A stretch of DNA of 7,552 nucleotides from an uncultured Parabacteroides sp. (GTDB taxonomy: Bacteria; Bacteroidota; Bacteroidia; Bacteroidales; Tannerellaceae): assembly GCA_900552415.1 (NCBI GenBank), contig USAD01000135.1, positions 1 through 7,552 on the forward strand, read 5' to 3'. Made by a program: the position numbers and the translations under genes. Position 1 is the first letter of the stretch. Each line of letters opens with the position of its first letter. Below the pieces are notes generated by a model. The model ran no database searches. It worked only from the letters and a program-made list of their open reading frames with translations, and was not told the origin of the DNA. Shown one piece after another: positions 6,799 through 7,552 of the stretch.

Positions 6799-7266
6799 TT
6801 ATTTCAGATTAAGGATTTGATTTGCGTGCTCTTTTGTCTTGATCTCCTTCGGACCGAACACGTGGGTGATCGTGCCTGTCTCGTCGATGATAAAGGTGGT
6901 GCGGGCGGTTCCCATATAGGCCCGGCCATACATCTTCTTTTCCACCCATACGCCAAACGTTTGCTGGAGAGCTGTCTCCGTGTCGGCGATCAACGTGAAG
7001 GGAAGGTTTTGCTTGGCGATAAAACCCTGGTGCGATTTGGCGCTGTCCTTGCTTACGCCAACAACCTCGTAACCTGCCTCTCGCAAGGCGTCGTAGTTGT
7101 CGCGGAAGCTGCAGGCCTCGGCCGTACAACCGCTGGTGTTATCTTTGGGATAGAAATAGAGCGCCAGTTTCTTTCCCGCGAAATCGGACAGGCGGATCTC
7201 CTTGCCCGCCTGGTCGAGCCCCAGGATCTCCGGGGCCTTGTCTCCAACTTGTAATGCCATATCCAT
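6799..7266 (-). CDS. bcp: Thioredoxin-dependent thiol peroxidase (peroxiredoxin, BCP/PrxQ family)
   Basis: A 155-residue cytoplasmic peroxiredoxin that reduces hydrogen peroxide and organic hydroperoxides and is recycled by thioredoxin. The active-site segment is FYPKDNTSGCTAEACSFRD (38-56). Cys47 is the peroxidatic cysteine and Cys52 the resolving cysteine five residues later, the classic BCP arrangement. The active-site arginine is probably Arg122 in GTARTTFIID (119-128). The usual PxxxT(P)xxC motif has Ser45 instead of proline just before Gly-Cys; this seems common in Bacteroidales relatives and is unlikely to abolish activity. Two in-frame ATGs compete: 7264-7266 (MDMALQ) and 7258-7260 (MALQVGDKAP). 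The second matches the usual family N-terminus, so the protein may be two residues shorter. The gene begins 8 bases after the upstream dehydrogenase stop and ends 9 bases before recA, so all three are probably cotranscribed. Placement beside recA pairs oxidant removal with DNA repair. Confidence 0.95.
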   Translation of the reverse strand: MDMALQVGDKAPEILGLDQAGKEIRLSDFAGKKLALYFYPKDNTSGCTAEACSFRDNYDALREAGYEVVGVSKDSAKSHQGFIAKQNLPFTLIADTETALQQTFGVWVEKKMYGRAYMGTARTTFIIDETGTITHVFGPKEIKTKEHANQILNLK

Positions 7267-7274
7267 CCGCGCAT

Positions 7275-7552
7275 TTAGAGTTCCAGGTCGATATTGAATA
7301 ATTCATGCCATGGCAAGCCCTGCTCGTTCAGCTCCTTCATGAATGGATCCGGATCGAATTCTTCGATGTTCTTAACGCCAGGACCTTTCCAGACGCCGGT
7401 CATCAAGAGCATGGCGCCGATCATCGCTGGAACGCCGGTGGTGTAGCTGACAGCCTGGCTGCCAACTTCTTTGTAGCATTCCTGATGGTCGCAGACGTTG
7501 TAGAGCTGATAGGTTTTGTCCTTGCCGTCTTTTTTGCCGCGGAAAATGCAGC
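7275..7552 (-). CDS. Saccharopine dehydrogenase-family enzyme (probable carboxynorspermidine dehydrogenase), C-terminal part
   Basis: I translated this by hand from the right edge. It is 91 residues, starting CIFRGKKDGKDKTYQLYNV and ending GLPWHELFNIDLEL, with stop TAA at 7275-7277. The segments NVCDHQECYKEVGSQAVSYTTG (about 18-39), VPAMIGAMLLMTGVW (about 40-54) and FDPDPFMKELNEQGLPW (about 65-81) match the C-terminal domain of the saccharopine dehydrogenase superfamily. In Bacteroidetes the member of this type is usually carboxynorspermidine/carboxyspermidine dehydrogenase, which joins aspartate semialdehyde to a diamine using NADPH on the way to spermidine. The NADPH-binding Rossmann domain lies outside the window, so lysine-pathway saccharopine dehydrogenase cannot be excluded from this part alone. 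The frame shows no internal stop. The gene is the most upstream member of the minus-strand cluster visible here and precedes bcp by 8 bases. The family call is firm; the specific reaction is inferred from lineage. Confidence 0.85.
   Translation of the reverse strand, partial: CIFRGKKDGKDKTYQLYNVCDHQECYKEVGSQAVSYTTGVPAMIGAMLLMTGVWKGPGVKNIEEFDPDPFMKELNEQGLPWHELFNIDLEL

Noticed and set aside
6817..7254. 145-codon plus-strand frame opposite bcp
   Set aside because: It is an exact shadow of the peroxiredoxin gene with no family resemblance of its own.

Overview
This window looks like chromosome from a gut-type Bacteroidales bacterium, most likely Tannerellaceae (Parabacteroides and relatives). 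The RecA has the short, Bacteroidetes-like C-terminus. It sits directly behind a bcp-type peroxiredoxin and a saccharopine/carboxynorspermidine dehydrogenase-type enzyme, an order I associate with this lineage. Start codons have weak or no Shine-Dalgarno sequences, which is also typical of Bacteroidetes. The genus is an inference; the order is fairly secure. I see no mobile element, CRISPR array, tRNA or rRNA.

Layout. On the left, plus strand, is the C-terminal part of an NtrY-type sensor histidine kinase, ending at 854. A 118-base convergent intergenic region (855-972) holds a long nested inverted repeat (901-950), probably a bidirectional terminator. From 973 to the right edge everything is on the minus strand and tightly packed. 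In transcription order it reads: saccharopine dehydrogenase-family enzyme (3' part only), bcp, recA, FemAB/GNAT-like acyltransferase, polysaccharide deacetylase-like protein, glycosyltransferase A, glycosyltransferase B. Gaps are 5-15 bases, or an 8-base overlap between the two glycosyltransferases, so all seven are probably on one transcript whose promoter lies beyond the right edge.

How the genes work together. The upstream half (dehydrogenase, peroxiredoxin, RecA) is housekeeping: probable polyamine synthesis, peroxide removal and recombinational repair. The downstream half (FemAB-like, deacetylase-like and two GT-B glycosyltransferases) looks like a small module that builds or modifies a surface glycan. 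No Wzx flippase, Wzy polymerase, initiating sugar-phosphate transferase or exosortase is present, so the product is unknown and the module must use machinery encoded elsewhere. The enzyme mix recalls the modification genes of exosortase-linked exopolysaccharide loci.

The items most worth a second look are this uncharacterised glycan module attached to recA, the nested palindrome at 901-950, and departures from canonical catalytic motifs in the deacetylase-like protein and in glycosyltransferase B.
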